DNA of 64,000 nt from JANMCE01 sp963791625. Its GTDB lineage: Bacteria > Actinomycetota > Acidimicrobiia > Acidimicrobiales > Ilumatobacteraceae. Numbering within the stretch: position 1 is the first letter of the stretch; the number at the start of each line of letters is the position of its first letter. The translations under genes were made by a program, and so were the position numbers. A model generated the notes under the pieces. The model was not told the DNA's origin and did no database searches. It saw only the letters and a program-made list of their open reading frames with translations. Location: positions 744,001-808,000 of the forward strand of contig CAWBTA010000015.1 in the NCBI GenBank assembly GCA_963791625.1. The letters run 5' to 3'. Of the stretch, positions 1 through 8,981 are shown piece after piece.

Positions 1-48
1 CCGGAGCCGTCGCCGATGACGCTTCTGGTGGTCGGAAATGTGCTGTGA
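1..48 (+). CDS. possible 3' end of an upstream gene
   Basis: Frame 1 is open from the window edge to a TGA at 46-48 and would end in the hydrophobic tail MTLLVVGNVL. This could be the C-terminus of a gene lying outside the window. Sixteen codons are too few to identify it, and it may be chance. Confidence 0.15.
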   Translation, partial: PEPSPMTLLVVGNVL

Positions 49-120
49 GCAGGTATTTCTTGACGAAATGAACGACCATATCGATAGTCGTCGCCATGCG
101 AACAGGTGTATGCTTGCCGC

Positions 121-1549
121 ATGGCGACGGCGGATCTGGAGACACGCATAGCGGACGTGTGCGGCGTACTGAACGCCGCGCACGCGCAGCTCGTCAACCT
201 GGTCGCCGAAGCGCTCGACACCGGGGCATGGGACGTTGCTGGGGTCCGCGGTCCGCAACACTGGGTCGCCTGGAAAACCGGGTTCTCCCCCGCCCGATCC
301 AAGCAAGTCGTCCACATCGCCTCGCGGTCTGGTGACCTGCCGGTCACGATGGACGCGTTCACCGCTGGCGAGTTGGCGATCGATCAGGTCGCGGTCGTCG
401 CCAAATACGTCCCGGCGCATAACGATGGCGAGGCAGCGGAACTCGCGAAACACGCCACCGTCATGCAACTCTCCCGCTCGCTCGCGTCATATTGGAAAGG
501 CGCACCCACCCTCGTTGCTGACACCGATACCACCTGCGGCCGATCCGGTGCCCGAGGACACCGTCACCGCGTTCTTTGATGATGACGCCCGCTACAAGAT
601 CCACGCCAACCTGGCGACCGAACGCGGTGCCATCATCGAGAGCGCGTTCGAAGAAGCACGCGACGCCCTGTTCCAGTCCGGACGTAAAGACGTCACCTGG
701 GCCGACGCGCTCGAAGAAATCTGTCTCCGATCACTCAGCACCATCACATCAGCGAGTCGGTCCGACCGCTACCGCGTTGTCGTGCACGTCGATGAGCACG
801 GCGGCTGGCTCAACGCCGGAGCCCGCCTCCCCGACGGCGTGCTGAAAGACATCTTGTCGAACCCCATCATCCAACCCCTCTTCGAACGCAACGGTCGCCC
901 CATCGCGCTCGGCCGCACCGCACGCGTCGTCCCGTACCGGCTCGCCGAACTTATCCGTGACCGCGACCGCACGTGTCGGAACCCGGCCTGCCACTCCACC
1001 CGAGGACTCGAAGTCCACCACCTCATCCACTGGACCAACGGCGGACCCACCAACCCGACCAACCTCGGCTGCCTCTGCCGCGCCTGCCACCACGACCACC
1101 ACAAAGGAAAGTTCGGGATCACCGGGAACGCCGAACACCCCGGCGGACTCACCTTCACCAAACCCAACGGCGACACCATCGAACCCTGCGGCAAACCGAC
1201 CCCGCCACCCGCCGACCTCCCCGCGTCGACCAAGCCCTACCAACACCCCCTCGGCGAACCCTTCAACCACCACGACCTCACCTTCAACCCACCACCCAGC
1301 AACACCCCACGCGTCACACCCCAACCCCGAAGCGAACCCGCCCCCAAACCATGGACCGAGCCACGCTTCACGCCCCCAGCAGTCGACGTGTACGAACCCA
1401 CCCCCGCCGACATCGCCCGCTACGCCCAAGAACGCGACCAAGTCTTCCGCGACAGCCTCCGCCAACAATACGAACTACTCGCACGAGACGGCTACGACAT
1501 CACCCAACTCGCCAGCTACCACGACCTCTTCGAAACCGCTTCGACGTAG
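121..1549 (+). CDS. DUF222/13E12-type HNH endonuclease domain protein, frameshifted
   Basis: Two overlapping frames together make one DUF222 plus HNH protein of about 475 residues. The first frame (ATG 121, MATADLETRIADV) carries the helical DUF222 part up to about base 510. The second carries the rest, including the HNH zinc-type site CRNPACHSTRGLEVHHLIHW, the CRACHHDHH cluster (about 975-1105) and a Pro/Thr-rich tail. The change of frame lies at about 510-545, near VADTD / PADPVPEDTV. The family is abundant in actinobacteria and often behaves as a dispersed repeat; its biological role is not settled. A second member at 44106-45216 is also offset by one base, so sequencing error or real decay are both possible. 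Family call is secure. Confidence 0.75.
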
Positions 1550-1555
1550 TCCGGA

Positions 1556-2440
1556 TCAGTGGCTTTCCAGGGCGGCGGCGAGGGCGCTTATGCCGATGGA
1601 GTGCATCATCGGATTGTCGGCGGAGCCCACCAGGTAGGCCAGCGAGAGCGCTATCGCCCATGCTCGGCTGCGTGCCCACACGGCTTCATCGAGCGCGTCG
1701 GCCGCTTCCCGAAACACCAACCTCGCCTCAGCGGGAAAGAGCATCCAGGCGACGGCGAGGTCGGTGGCACGATCGCCGGAGGTGATATCGCCGAAATCGA
1801 TCACCCCGGAGAGCTTCCCTTCGTCCACCAGGATGTTGGCTGGATGAAGATCGCCGTGGATCCACACTGTTGTCGTGCTGGCAGGGGCGGTGACGAGCTC
1901 GGCCCACAGCGCCAGCACCGCCGGTCCATCGATAATCCCGCCCAATGTCTCTACCGCTGCGTGCAACCGATCGGTGCGCTGATCAAGCGGAATGCCGCGA
2001 AAGGAATTGACCGGCGCGTTGCTCGGGGCAGCGACATGAAGCGCAGCGAGGAATCCGCCAAGTGAGCGGGCCGCATCCAGCAGGTCCGTGGGAGGACACA
2101 CGGCCGCCGTTTCACCAGGCAGCCACGGGCACAGACTCCACTTCCACGGATAGTTGCAACCGGGACGACCTGACCACACGGGTGCCGAGATCGGGAGCGG
2201 CAGCCGTTCGGCCAGCATCGCCAGCCAGTTCTGCTCATTCTCAATCAGTTCGGCGGCGGCGACGCGTCGGGGCATGCGGACGGTGAGATCTGTTCCAAGT
2301 CGGTACACGACGTTGTCCCAGCCGTTGGCCAACTCCACCAAGGGCAGATCGGCAAGATCCGGTCGTTGCTCTTGCAACAATGCGCGAACCAACGACGAGT
2401 CGATGCTCACTTCGGCTTCGGGCATATTCATCGACGTCAT
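1556..2440 (-). CDS. aminoglycoside phosphotransferase (APH) family protein
   Basis: The protein has the small-molecule kinase fold of the APH family: a nucleotide-binding N-lobe around GWDNVVYRLG, the catalytic loop IHGDLHPANILV (Brenner-type motif, catalytic Asp and Asn present) and the metal-binding VIDFGD. At about 294 residues it is a normal length. ATG 2440 is preferred; an in-frame TTG at 2446 would overlap the stop of the upstream gene. The substrate cannot be read from sequence, and many members phosphorylate compounds other than antibiotics. It probably forms a two-gene unit with the small gene at 2443-2757. Confidence 0.8.
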   Translation of the reverse strand: MTSMNMPEAEVSIDSSLVRALLQEQRPDLADLPLVELANGWDNVVYRLGTDLTVRMPRRVAAAELIENEQNWLAMLAERLPLPISAPVWSGRPGCNYPWKWSLCPWLPGETAAVCPPTDLLDAARSLGGFLAALHVAAPSNAPVNSFRGIPLDQRTDRLHAAVETLGGIIDGPAVLALWAELVTAPASTTTVWIHGDLHPANILVDEGKLSGVIDFGDITSGDRATDLAVAWMLFPAEARLVFREAADALDEAVWARSRAWAIALSLAYLVGSADNPMMHSIGISALAAALESH

Positions 2441-2442
2441 CG

Positions 2443-2757
2443 TCAAGCTCCAGCATGTCTACGCCACGCGAGTCGGGCAGAGTTATGGTCGGAGAAGTGC
2501 CCGAGATTCTCAACCTTGCCGTCAGGACAGATACATTCGCAACTCACCCCCGGCAGCAGCAGAGCGTCGGAGATGACGACCTTGTGCAAGATGGGTTTGG
2601 CCCGAACGATCACCCAGTGCGCATCGTTCCAATCGGCCAGCGCGTCATCCTTCAGGAGATGCAGATAGTCAGACTTCCACTTGCCGCAAAGGCAGCCAAC
2701 GCGCCAATGAAACGGCACCAGTGAACGCGCCAACTCTGGTTCGTGTCCCTCAGGCAT
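2443..2757 (-). CDS. hypothetical protein, 104 aa
   Basis: An ATG-started frame ends at, or just before, the start of the downstream phosphotransferase gene, the arrangement expected of a translationally coupled pair. The protein has a C-L-C motif near residue 23, a C-E-C-I-C cluster near residue 74 and several Trp residues, which could suit a small metal-binding or structural role. I recognise no family. A weak DosR-like box (AGGACC..CCCC, 2 mismatches) lies 41 bases upstream at 2798-2811. Confidence 0.4.
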   Translation of the reverse strand: MPEGHEPELARSLVPFHWRVGCLCGKWKSDYLHLLKDDALADWNDAHWVIVRAKPILHKVVISDALLLPGVSCECICPDGKVENLGHFSDHNSARLAWRRHAGA

Positions 2758-2868
2758 CCCCGACCTCTTCCCGCACGGAAGTCAACAAACGAACGATAGG
2801 ACCCCAACCCCGCCGCCGCAACGGTCGGCACCCGGGTCGCCGATGGGCGCGGCTACGCGCGCGTCGGT

Positions 2869-3618
2869 TCAGCCGCAACACTGTTGGCGAACCGCGATGC
2901 CGTTCCAGGGATACGCGTTGATGAGTAGCCAGCGACCGTCGTTGGTTGAACGCATGGCGAACTTCCACCGGAACGGTGTCGTGACCGGTTCAGTTTGCGC
3001 GCCGGCGGGACCTCAAAAGGTGTCCGTGTACGTGCCGATGCCGTCGAATGCGAGCCGAGATTCGCTGCCACTCCCCTGCCCACTGGTTCGCTCCACAATC
3101 AGGCGGAGCGACGTGAAGGTGTACGAGCGAAACGCGACCTCACCGTGGTGGATCGGTAACGCATCCGTCCAGGAGGGAGCGTCGGGCCGACTCGGCTGCG
3201 ATACCAGACGACTCCGCTGGGTCATCTGCGAGAGCCGGATCCCGTGGTCCACCGCCGCGTACAACCTGGAGTCACCCCGCACGGCAATTGCCGATTCGAC
3301 CGCGAGATCCCAGGCGAGCTGATCGGCTACTCGTTGCGCGCCATCACCACGCACCCGTTCATCGAGCGCGAGCGCGTCGGCGGTAACGATCACGCGGGGA
3401 AGCGTCGGCATGTCGGAAGCAGCGACCAGTCCACTCACGGAAGGGAGACCAGCCGCGCTTACGACAGCCTCGCCATGGGTGTTTCGCGACAGCAAAAGAA
3501 CGAGCAAGACGAATGTCACGGCGGTGACAGCAGCGTACCAGCCCGAGTGCGGTGCTCTGGATGACTGGGGGCCGAGGTGAGGAGAGCCGGCGGAAGGGGT
3601 CAAGGTCGACCGCACCAT
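2869..3618 (-). pseudogene. membrane-anchored hypothetical protein interrupted by an in-frame TGA
   Basis: From ATG 3618 the frame encodes a short cytoplasmic start, one membrane segment (about residues 28-44, WYAAVTAVTFVLLVLLL) and an extracytoplasmic domain, ending at TGA 3013-3015 after 201 codons. The same frame then continues for 47 more codons to TGA 2869-2871, with protein-like composition (FRWKFAMRSTNDGRWLLINA). The domain looks like the NTF2/VirB8-like fold common in single-pass actinobacterial proteins, an impression only. The internal TGA does not sit at a predicted Cys, so a nonsense change (for example from CGA or TGG) or a base error is more likely than selenocysteine. The start overlaps the end of the UnbU-like gene. 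Confidence 0.5.
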
Positions 3619-4454
3619 TCCAAAACAGCCGCGCCGCGAAGAGCCGCAGCACGGAGCACAGCGTCAACCCTGCGAGCAACGCCACCTTGGTGCCAAATTC
3701 CGTACTCTGTGGCGCCATGAATATGCCGCACATCAGGCCCACGAAGGGGTATCGACCACGGAGTGGATATGCAATGCCCGGTGCCGGCCATGACAGCGAG
3801 CCCAGCGGTCAACGTCAGCCAGAAGCCTGCGAGCAAGCCGAGCATCCGCATTCGATGGCCGACCCGCAAACCACCGACCACGATGAGGACGTAGGCCAAC
3901 ACAGTGCCCACGCTGGGGCCGCCCCACCAGAAGCTGAGCGGATCGACCCGACTCCGCCCGAGGATGACGAATGCGCCGACGAGACCGACATTGGAGGGAT
4001 TGAAAACCTGGAGGCCTCGCCATCGGATGACGTACTTGGTGGCCAACGAGAGGGCCGCTACCGCTGCGAAAATCTCGAGGTGGTTGAACGACCAGTGCGC
4101 TCCCGCTTTCGTACTCGGCACCCGCAAGATGAGCGCCACGCCGCTACCCGTCAGCATGGCGCTGGCTGGCCACACGAATCGTCGCTCACGAGCGAAGACC
4201 ACCATGACCTCTACGACGAAACACGTACCGATGGCGGTCAGGATCTGGGGCACCGACACCCGAAACCCGAGCGCCACCTGACCCAGCACGTGGATCGACA
4301 TCACGACCGCGGCGACGTGCAGCCGTACATCACGTGGATTTGGCAACACCAGCGGATACGTCCGACGGCCGACAGAGATCGAGCGCGTCGGAAGAGCGAC
4401 CACCGCCGGAGCATCATCTACATCAACTACTCCTGCCACCTCAGGGGCCGCCAT
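3600..4454 (-). pseudogene. UnbU/RnfD-like membrane protein, frameshifted and internally shortened
   Basis: The protein has several hydrophobic segments and the RnfD/NqrB-family signature VFNPSNVGLVG (about residues 170-180), as in actinobacterial RnfD-like proteins often named enediyne biosynthesis protein UnbU. After STPWSIP (about base 3757) the frame stops making sense. One base over, it continues as FVGLMCGIFMAPQSTEFG and KVALLAGLTLC, which matches the usual C-terminal end of this family. The MITDP-type segment normally lying before that tail appears to be missing, so there may be an internal deletion as well as a one-base offset in a CCCC run. Function unknown; it may be a decayed gene. 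Confidence 0.5.
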
Positions 4455-4499
4455 CGCTGCAGGCTACCGATGCATTCACGGTCTGTGGCGTCGACCTCG

Positions 4500-4630
4500 A
4501 TAACCACGGCGGACCACCGCGTCGCCGCCTGGCGTGTCCCCGTATCGACCCGCCAAAGGGGGTCATCCTCGGTCGTGACCCACATCGATCCAAACCCAAC
4601 GGCCAGCGACGGCGTCTTGGAACCGGCGGC
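4500..4630 (-). pseudogene. remnant of a beta-propeller repeat protein
   Basis: One minus-strand frame contains AVGFGSMWVTTEDDPLWRVD followed by TGT, the pattern of a YVTN/NHL-type propeller blade (VGFGSVWV ... V.RIDP.T). Coding-like sequence is lost on both sides and no start or repeat array is visible. The rest of 4455-4866 shows no convincing gene, only the promoter region of the next gene. Confidence 0.35.
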
Positions 4631-4759
4631 GGTGGCAACAGTTCCAGCAACTCGCCCGTCTCGGCGTGCCGACGGGTTCCAAATGGCCGCTGGGTGCCGA
4701 ATGCAGCGCCGCTCCGCAGGTTGAACGCCGTGTCTGTTGCCGTTGGACATGCGGCGGCG

Positions 4760-4773
4760 GGGACGTTCGGCCC
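4760..4773. promoter_or_regulatory. DosR-like box, perfect match
   Basis: GGGACGTTCGGCCC fits the DosR/DevR core GGGNCNNNNGNCCC without mismatch and lies 94 bases before the C_GCAxxG_C_C gene. The same 14-mer occurs in reverse complement at 12489-12502. The binding protein is not encoded in this window, so the assignment is inference. Confidence 0.4.
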
Positions 4774-4866
4774 TGTCAAGCCGACGACCGGGAGAATGAG
4801 ACTACCCTCACCGGCCCGTCGCTCCAGAGGCAATGTGCACGGTCATCGATTCGAGGTTCAAGCAGT

Positions 4867-5871
4867 ATGTCCCTTGAGAATTTCCCGACTCTCCCCACGC
4901 CGAAGCTTCGTAAGAAAAGCCTGGGCAACCTGCTCCGCATGGGCCACTGTGCGCCCACGGTCATGCAAACGATGCTGGATGCATCCGACGCAGAGTCCAC
5001 GTGGCTGGTGACCTTGACGGCGGGACTGCCGGGCGGCATTGGTAACACGGGAGGCGAATGTGGAGGCCTGACGGCACCCCTGGTTCTCATGGGCCTCAGA
5101 CGTGGCCGACACGACATGGTCGACGGGCTGCCCGTGGTGGTGGACCAGGGCCACGACTTGCTGCGTCGTTTCACCTCGGCGCACGGCACCACCGACTGTC
5201 GGGCCATCCGCGGCGACTCACGGGTGCCACTCGCATGCATCGGCGTGGTGCGACAATCACCCGAGCTGTGCGCCCAGAGCCTGGCCTTCAGTGGCACCGA
5301 AGGCATCCCGAGCGAGACGCGGCAGGCATTCCGCGAGCTCTACGCCCATTGGGTCGACCAGGAGTTCCACTGCGCAGACGCCGTCTTTGAGCACCTGGGC
5401 CGCACGATCCCCATTCCCCCCGAGCTGCCGGATGCCGTGACTGCGTTCATGGGAGGCACACTCTTCACCGGCCAGACATGCAGCGCCCTGACCGCAGGAG
5501 TGATGGCGCTTGGCGTGGCCGTGGATCAGATCGAGGGCAGCCGGATCCGCGTGCTGCGAATGATCGCGACCATGGCCGCTGGCGGTAACGCGTTCGCCGA
5601 CGACATGAACGCATTCAACAGAGTCATGAACCTGGGGCACGAGTTGGCCCGATGGTTCGGGGCCGAGTTCGGAAGCACCCAATGCCGGGCTCTCACAGGT
5701 TGCGACTTCGCCACAACCGATGGCGTACGCGACTACATCGCACGCGACGGTGTCTCTGCCTGCACCGCGATGGCCCGACAAGTCTCATCACGTGTTACCA
5801 AGATGCTTGCCGATCAACCTCCGCGCTCTGAGCCAGCAACCTCGGTACACGCTCGACCGCCGGGTTCCTAG
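4867..5871 (+). CDS. C_GCAxxG_C_C family redox protein
   Basis: The protein (334 aa) has two Gly/Cys motifs typical of the C_GCAxxG_C_C family: GNTGGECGGLTAPLVLMG (about residues 62-79) and GTLFTGQTCSALTAGVMALG (about 199-218). Further Cys residues (RMGHCAP, DCRAIRG, LACIG, QEFHCAD, TQCRALTGCDF) could complete a redox or metal site. The biochemical role of the family is not established; members are often found with redox and selenium or sulfur genes. ATG 4867 is chosen because conserved sequence begins there (MSLENFP); upstream codons look non-coding. A perfect DosR-like box is 94 bases upstream. Confidence 0.7.
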   Translation: MSLENFPTLPTPKLRKKSLGNLLRMGHCAPTVMQTMLDASDAESTWLVTLTAGLPGGIGNTGGECGGLTAPLVLMGLRRGRHDMVDGLPVVVDQGHDLLRRFTSAHGTTDCRAIRGDSRVPLACIGVVRQSPELCAQSLAFSGTEGIPSETRQAFRELYAHWVDQEFHCADAVFEHLGRTIPIPPELPDAVTAFMGGTLFTGQTCSALTAGVMALGVAVDQIEGSRIRVLRMIATMAAGGNAFADDMNAFNRVMNLGHELARWFGAEFGSTQCRALTGCDFATTDGVRDYIARDGVSACTAMARQVSSRVTKMLADQPPRSEPATSVHARPPGS

Positions 5872-6380
5872 CAAGGCTTGCAGTGTTGCGCCTGCGACGT
5901 CGAGTTCTCATCGAAAGTCGAATACGATCCGCGCATCGACAGTGCCGGCGAACACGCGGAGCATCCATTCGTTCACCGTCTCAAGCTGCTTCTGGGACTC
6001 GCGAACACTGGTCTTCGGCCGTCGGCGTGAAGATCGAGAGTCTCAGCCAGATCGACACGTGTTCCCACCGAGAGCCTGAATCGCCTCAGCCGGATCCTCC
6101 GTTGCGCCGTTGGTCTGGTAACTCGACCGGACACGCTTAGCGACCCCGGCGGCGTGAAGGCGATCGGGTCGCGGTCCCGTGGCTTGGGTGGCCTGTGGAG
6201 CATGCTGCTCTGCGCTGGTCCTCCAGCGCAGTCGTTGCAGCAACCTAGGCCTTTTCGCTACGTGGGCAGCTTGGCCTGTTGGCTTGGTGGTTCAGGGGTG
6301 TCCTTGGCAGCGTTCGGCTTTGGGGACATGGCCGAGAACTTGTTCGATGTGGCTCCGCAACACCCGAACCCGGGTGGGCA

Positions 6381-6394
6381 GAGCCATTGGTCCT
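6381..6394. promoter_or_regulatory. DosR-like box, two mismatches
   Basis: GAGCCATTGGTCCT fits GGGNCNNNNGNCCC with two mismatches at the outer positions. It lies 110 bases before the UPF0104-type gene. Weak on its own. Confidence 0.25.
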
Positions 6395-6415
6395 GCCAAC
6401 GGGAGGGATAGGTCC

Positions 6416-6433
6416 CTACCCTCCGAAGGGTAG
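6416..6433. promoter_or_regulatory. 7-bp inverted repeat before the UPF0104 gene
   Basis: CTACCCT at 6416-6422 and AGGGTAG at 6427-6433 are perfect inverted arms around a 4-base centre. The position 71 bases before the start codon suits an operator or a leader hairpin. No T-run follows, so a terminator is unlikely. Confidence 0.35.
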
Positions 6434-6503
6434 AGGGGGCAGAATGCAAGCGTGAGTTGATGGTCGTCCTCATCAACGGACCGATTCACAGAAATGGCGT
6501 CCT

Positions 6504-7598
6504 GTGCGAATCAATAAACGAGCGGGTGCTCCTCGTGCCGTCGCCGCACAGGCGCAAGCGCAGGGGCCGAGGCGGTGGATGCATCCGGGCGTCAAGCTGC
6601 TCACGGGGGTCGTCGTCGGTGCGGCGGCTGCGTGGCTGGTCGTGTCGACCGCCGGCGGTCTGGGTGACGCCGTGGCCGCCGTCGGACGGATGCGGCTCGT
6701 GTTTGTCGCTGTCGCGGTGGTGTTCGCTGTGCTTCGCCTGGCGCTGTTCGGGCTGCAGTTCTTGTGGCTCGGCCGCCGCACCGACCGAAGACCCATCGGC
6801 ACCGCGATGGGCCTCTCGCTCGTTGTGTACGGGTTTGGCGCGGTCACGCCCGCCGCGCCGGTGGAGGGTTTGGCGATTGCTAGTGGAGAGCTGCGACGGC
6901 GCGGACATTCCAAGCAGGAGGCTCGAATGATATGTGGGTTCTCTGAGTGGTTTTCGCAGCGCACATTCTATGGGCTCGCAGCGCTCGACCTACTTCTGGT
7001 GGTGGTGCTGGGCCACCTGGCTTTGTCGGAGTCGTGGCCGTTCATGATCGTGGCCGCAGTCGTGATCATCGCGCTCGCCGGCACCGCCATGTTGGCCCGG
7101 CGCCCGGCGAGCGCAGCATGGGTCTCGGGTTTGCTCGGCGCGGTTCGTGCGCGACGTCCCCAGCCAGCATCGGAAGTTCAACGCGAGACGGCCCTCGCGT
7201 GGCACGCGAAGGCGATGGAGGTCGTCGGGTCGCCACGGAACCGTGTCCGGTTGGCCGCAGTGTCAGCCGGTGCAGTGCTGGCCGACTCAGGAACGCTCTG
7301 GGCGACCTGCCATGCAGCCGGGTTCCACCTTCACCCCGAGTTGGTGCTCTTGGCCAGCACCGTTGGCACGGTCGTGAGTTGGGTGCCGTTGTTGCCAGGC
7401 GGCCTGGGTCTCGTCGAAGCTGTGATTCCGACAGTGCTCCACCGCTTCGGTGCACCACTCGATGACGCACTTGCGGCCGCGCTGGTCTACCGCACAGTCG
7501 GCACTCTGCTCCCAGCGCTGGCCGGCGGGGTTGCGATCTTGGTGTTCCGTTCGTACCGGTCGATCCCCACTCCGACGGTCAGTCGGCGCGGAGTCTGA
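6504..7598 (+). CDS. UPF0104 / LPG-synthase TM-region flippase-like membrane protein
   Basis: The protein (364 aa, GTG start) has about eight membrane segments and the family marker LPGGLGLVEA (about residues 298-307), as in the membrane domain shared by lysylphosphatidylglycerol synthases and UPF0104 proteins (COG0392). In MprF this part flips aminoacyl-lipids; for stand-alone members the lipid substrate is usually unknown. No synthetase domain is attached here. The next gene (DUF2892) is 162 bases downstream with its own candidate box. Confidence 0.75.
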   Translation: MRINKRAGAPRAVAAQAQAQGPRRWMHPGVKLLTGVVVGAAAAWLVVSTAGGLGDAVAAVGRMRLVFVAVAVVFAVLRLALFGLQFLWLGRRTDRRPIGTAMGLSLVVYGFGAVTPAAPVEGLAIASGELRRRGHSKQEARMICGFSEWFSQRTFYGLAALDLLLVVVLGHLALSESWPFMIVAAVVIIALAGTAMLARRPASAAWVSGLLGAVRARRPQPASEVQRETALAWHAKAMEVVGSPRNRVRLAAVSAGAVLADSGTLWATCHAAGFHLHPELVLLASTVGTVVSWVPLLPGGLGLVEAVIPTVLHRFGAPLDDALAAALVYRTVGTLLPALAGGVAILVFRSYRSIPTPTVSRRGV

Positions 7599-7663
7599 GA
7601 TGGACGACGGGCGCCGCGCTCTCAACGTTTCCTCGTGGGGAGTCGAGATAAGTCTGCTGTTAG

Positions 7664-7677
7664 ACGACCTTTGGCCC
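7664..7677. promoter_or_regulatory. DosR-like box, two mismatches
   Basis: ACGACCTTTGGCCC matches the core except at the first two positions. It lies 84 bases before the DUF2892 gene. Confidence 0.25.
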
Positions 7678-7760
7678 TAGCCGATGTGACCAAACCGACG
7701 TTTGCTGGACCTACCAGTAGAAGAACGGCTTGCCGCTGTTCGCAACCCAAGGAGCATCTC

Positions 7761-7982
7761 ATGTCCTTTGCCAGATTTATGGCTCAACCCGTCGGGCGTG
7801 CCATCCGCGTCATCACCGGCGTCGTGCTGATCAGCGTCGGGCTGTCGATGTCCTCGACCGGCGGCTACATCGTGGCCGCGCTCGGCGCCGTCGCATTCCT
7901 GGCCGGTGCGCTCAACGTGTGTTTGATCGCCCCGCTACTCAAAGCTCCATTCAGCGGCAAGCGTTTGACCGCGCGACGTTGA
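7761..7982 (+). CDS. DUF2892 small inner-membrane protein
   Basis: A 73-residue protein with two membrane segments: one around VIRVITGVVLISVGLSM and one around AALGAVAFLAGALNVCLIAPLL. This matches DUF2892, the TM domain that often accompanies rhodaneses (as in YgaP). ATG 7761 follows AAGGAG at 7749-7754, an ideal ribosome binding site. The biological role is unknown. Context with hypoxia-type genes is suggestive only. Confidence 0.75.
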   Translation: MSFARFMAQPVGRAIRVITGVVLISVGLSMSSTGGYIVAALGAVAFLAGALNVCLIAPLLKAPFSGKRLTARR

Positions 7983-8225
7983 GATCCAGCCTGGGCTTCC
8001 GTCCTCCGCCAGGCCAACAAAGACGAGATTGAGGGTCGAAAGGAATTGTTCGAGCACGGCGGGCGGTAGTCATCCGACGTGACCGGGTGATCTCGGGCGC
8101 ACCACCGCCTTTGTCCGCTCGGCGGCTGCCCGGACCCGTCGGCATCTGCGTCGACTGTGTCCAGGACGTCGGCTCACCGACTTTCGACCCTACCTAGCGT
8201 TCTGCGACTGCTCCATGCTGAACTC

Positions 8226-8434
8226 ATGAACACCGAGATCACGTCGCGTGAAGCCACGGCGCGTCGGAGCGATCATGCTCTTCAGGCTCCTCGGCGCCGA
8301 CAGTATCCAGCGCGAACGACGCGCTTGGTCAACATGGGACGCTTGCGGCGGCGAAGGCGCTGCTCGTCGCGGGTGTCTTGGCGGCAGTGTCGGTTGTTGG
8401 CGCCACAGTGAGCTACCGGCACATCGACCGGTAG
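8226..8434 (+). pseudogene. remnant of a small single-TM protein
   Basis: A short frame from ATG 8226 (MNTEITSREATARRS) is followed, one frame over, by a strong membrane segment and a charged end (LAAAKALLVAGVLAAVSVVG, then SYRHIDR and a stop at 8432-8434). The two parts read as one small membrane protein of about 69 residues with a one-base offset near 8290-8310. The rest of 7983-8457 holds nothing else I can support. Confidence 0.3.
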
Positions 8435-8457
8435 GCATCGCAACTTGTGCTGGACTG

Positions 8458-8973
8458 GTGCGGTGGACGTCTGCCGCGTTGCTGCTCGAGCTCTACGGCC
8501 GGATCCCCCCGCTAGCACGCGATGCCGTGGAAGGACTTGGTGTCGATCGACTCACCGAGCGGCCTGCGCCCGGAGCGAACACGATCGCGTGGCTCGTGTG
8601 GCACCTCACCCGGGTCCAGGACGATCACATGTCCGAGATCCTCGATGTCGAGCAGATCTGGGTCACGGGCGAGTGGGCCGCCCGTTTCGGCCTGGAAGCA
8701 GACCCTTCGAACACCGGCTACGGCCACTCAGCCGCCGAGGTCGCGGCGGTCCGGCCCGTCGGGACCGACGTGCTGATGGGCTACCTCGTCGCTGTCGACA
8801 AGCGGACGCGAGCGGCGTTAGAACAGCTGACCGCCGCGGAGCTTGATCGCATCGTCGACCAGAGTTGGGAACCTCCGGTGACGCTCGGCGTACGACTGGT
8901 CAGCATCGCCGACGACTGCCTGCAGCACGTCGGCCAGGCCGCGTTCGCCCGCGGTCTGCTCATTGACGGGTAG
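8458..8973 (+). CDS. DinB-family (DUF664) protein
   Basis: The protein matches the DinB/DUF664 four-helix bundle: the helix PGANTIAWLVWHLTRVQDDH contains the first metal-ligand type His, and the last helix (DDCLQHVGQAAFARGLL) contains the C-terminal His. DinB-like proteins are metal-dependent and include mycothiol-dependent transferases and many enzymes of unknown substrate. GTG 8458 gives about 171 residues. The frame is open further upstream, but that part overlaps the TM-protein remnant and looks non-coding. It is convergent with the HPF gene, 8 bases apart. Confidence 0.7.
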   Translation: MRWTSAALLLELYGRIPPLARDAVEGLGVDRLTERPAPGANTIAWLVWHLTRVQDDHMSEILDVEQIWVTGEWAARFGLEADPSNTGYGHSAAEVAAVRPVGTDVLMGYLVAVDKRTRAALEQLTAAELDRIVDQSWEPPVTLGVRLVSIADDCLQHVGQAAFARGLLIDG

Positions 8974-8981
8974 GAGAACCC

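Larger units (their letters stand above)
5872..6503. other. intergenic region without a convincing gene
   Basis: All frames here are short or compositionally odd. The only structures I can point to are a DosR-like box at 6381-6394 and a hairpin at 6416-6433, both before the UPF0104 gene. The sequence may contain decayed coding material, but no family is recognisable. Confidence 0.4.

Noticed and set aside
749..1468. A 239-codon minus-strand frame opposite the first HNH gene
   Set aside because: Val/Gly/Ala-rich shadow of the HNH coding strand without motifs.
3013..3015. TGA in the 2869-3618 gene as a selenocysteine codon
   Set aside because: The position is not one where Cys is expected, and no suitable hairpin was noticed.
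5869..6027. Continuation after the TAG of the C_GCAxxG gene (QCCACDVEFSS...) as possible readthrough
   Set aside because: The stop is TAG, not TGA, the protein already ends normally, and the tail has no family resemblance.
6154..6411. Open frames of about 85 codons before the UPF0104 gene
   Set aside because: No ribosome binding site, no recognisable family, and poor protein composition.
8248..8457. Sixty extra N-terminal codons for the DinB gene
   Set aside because: Cys/Gly/Arg-rich composition unlike the family, and it overlaps the remnant of a small membrane protein in a better frame.
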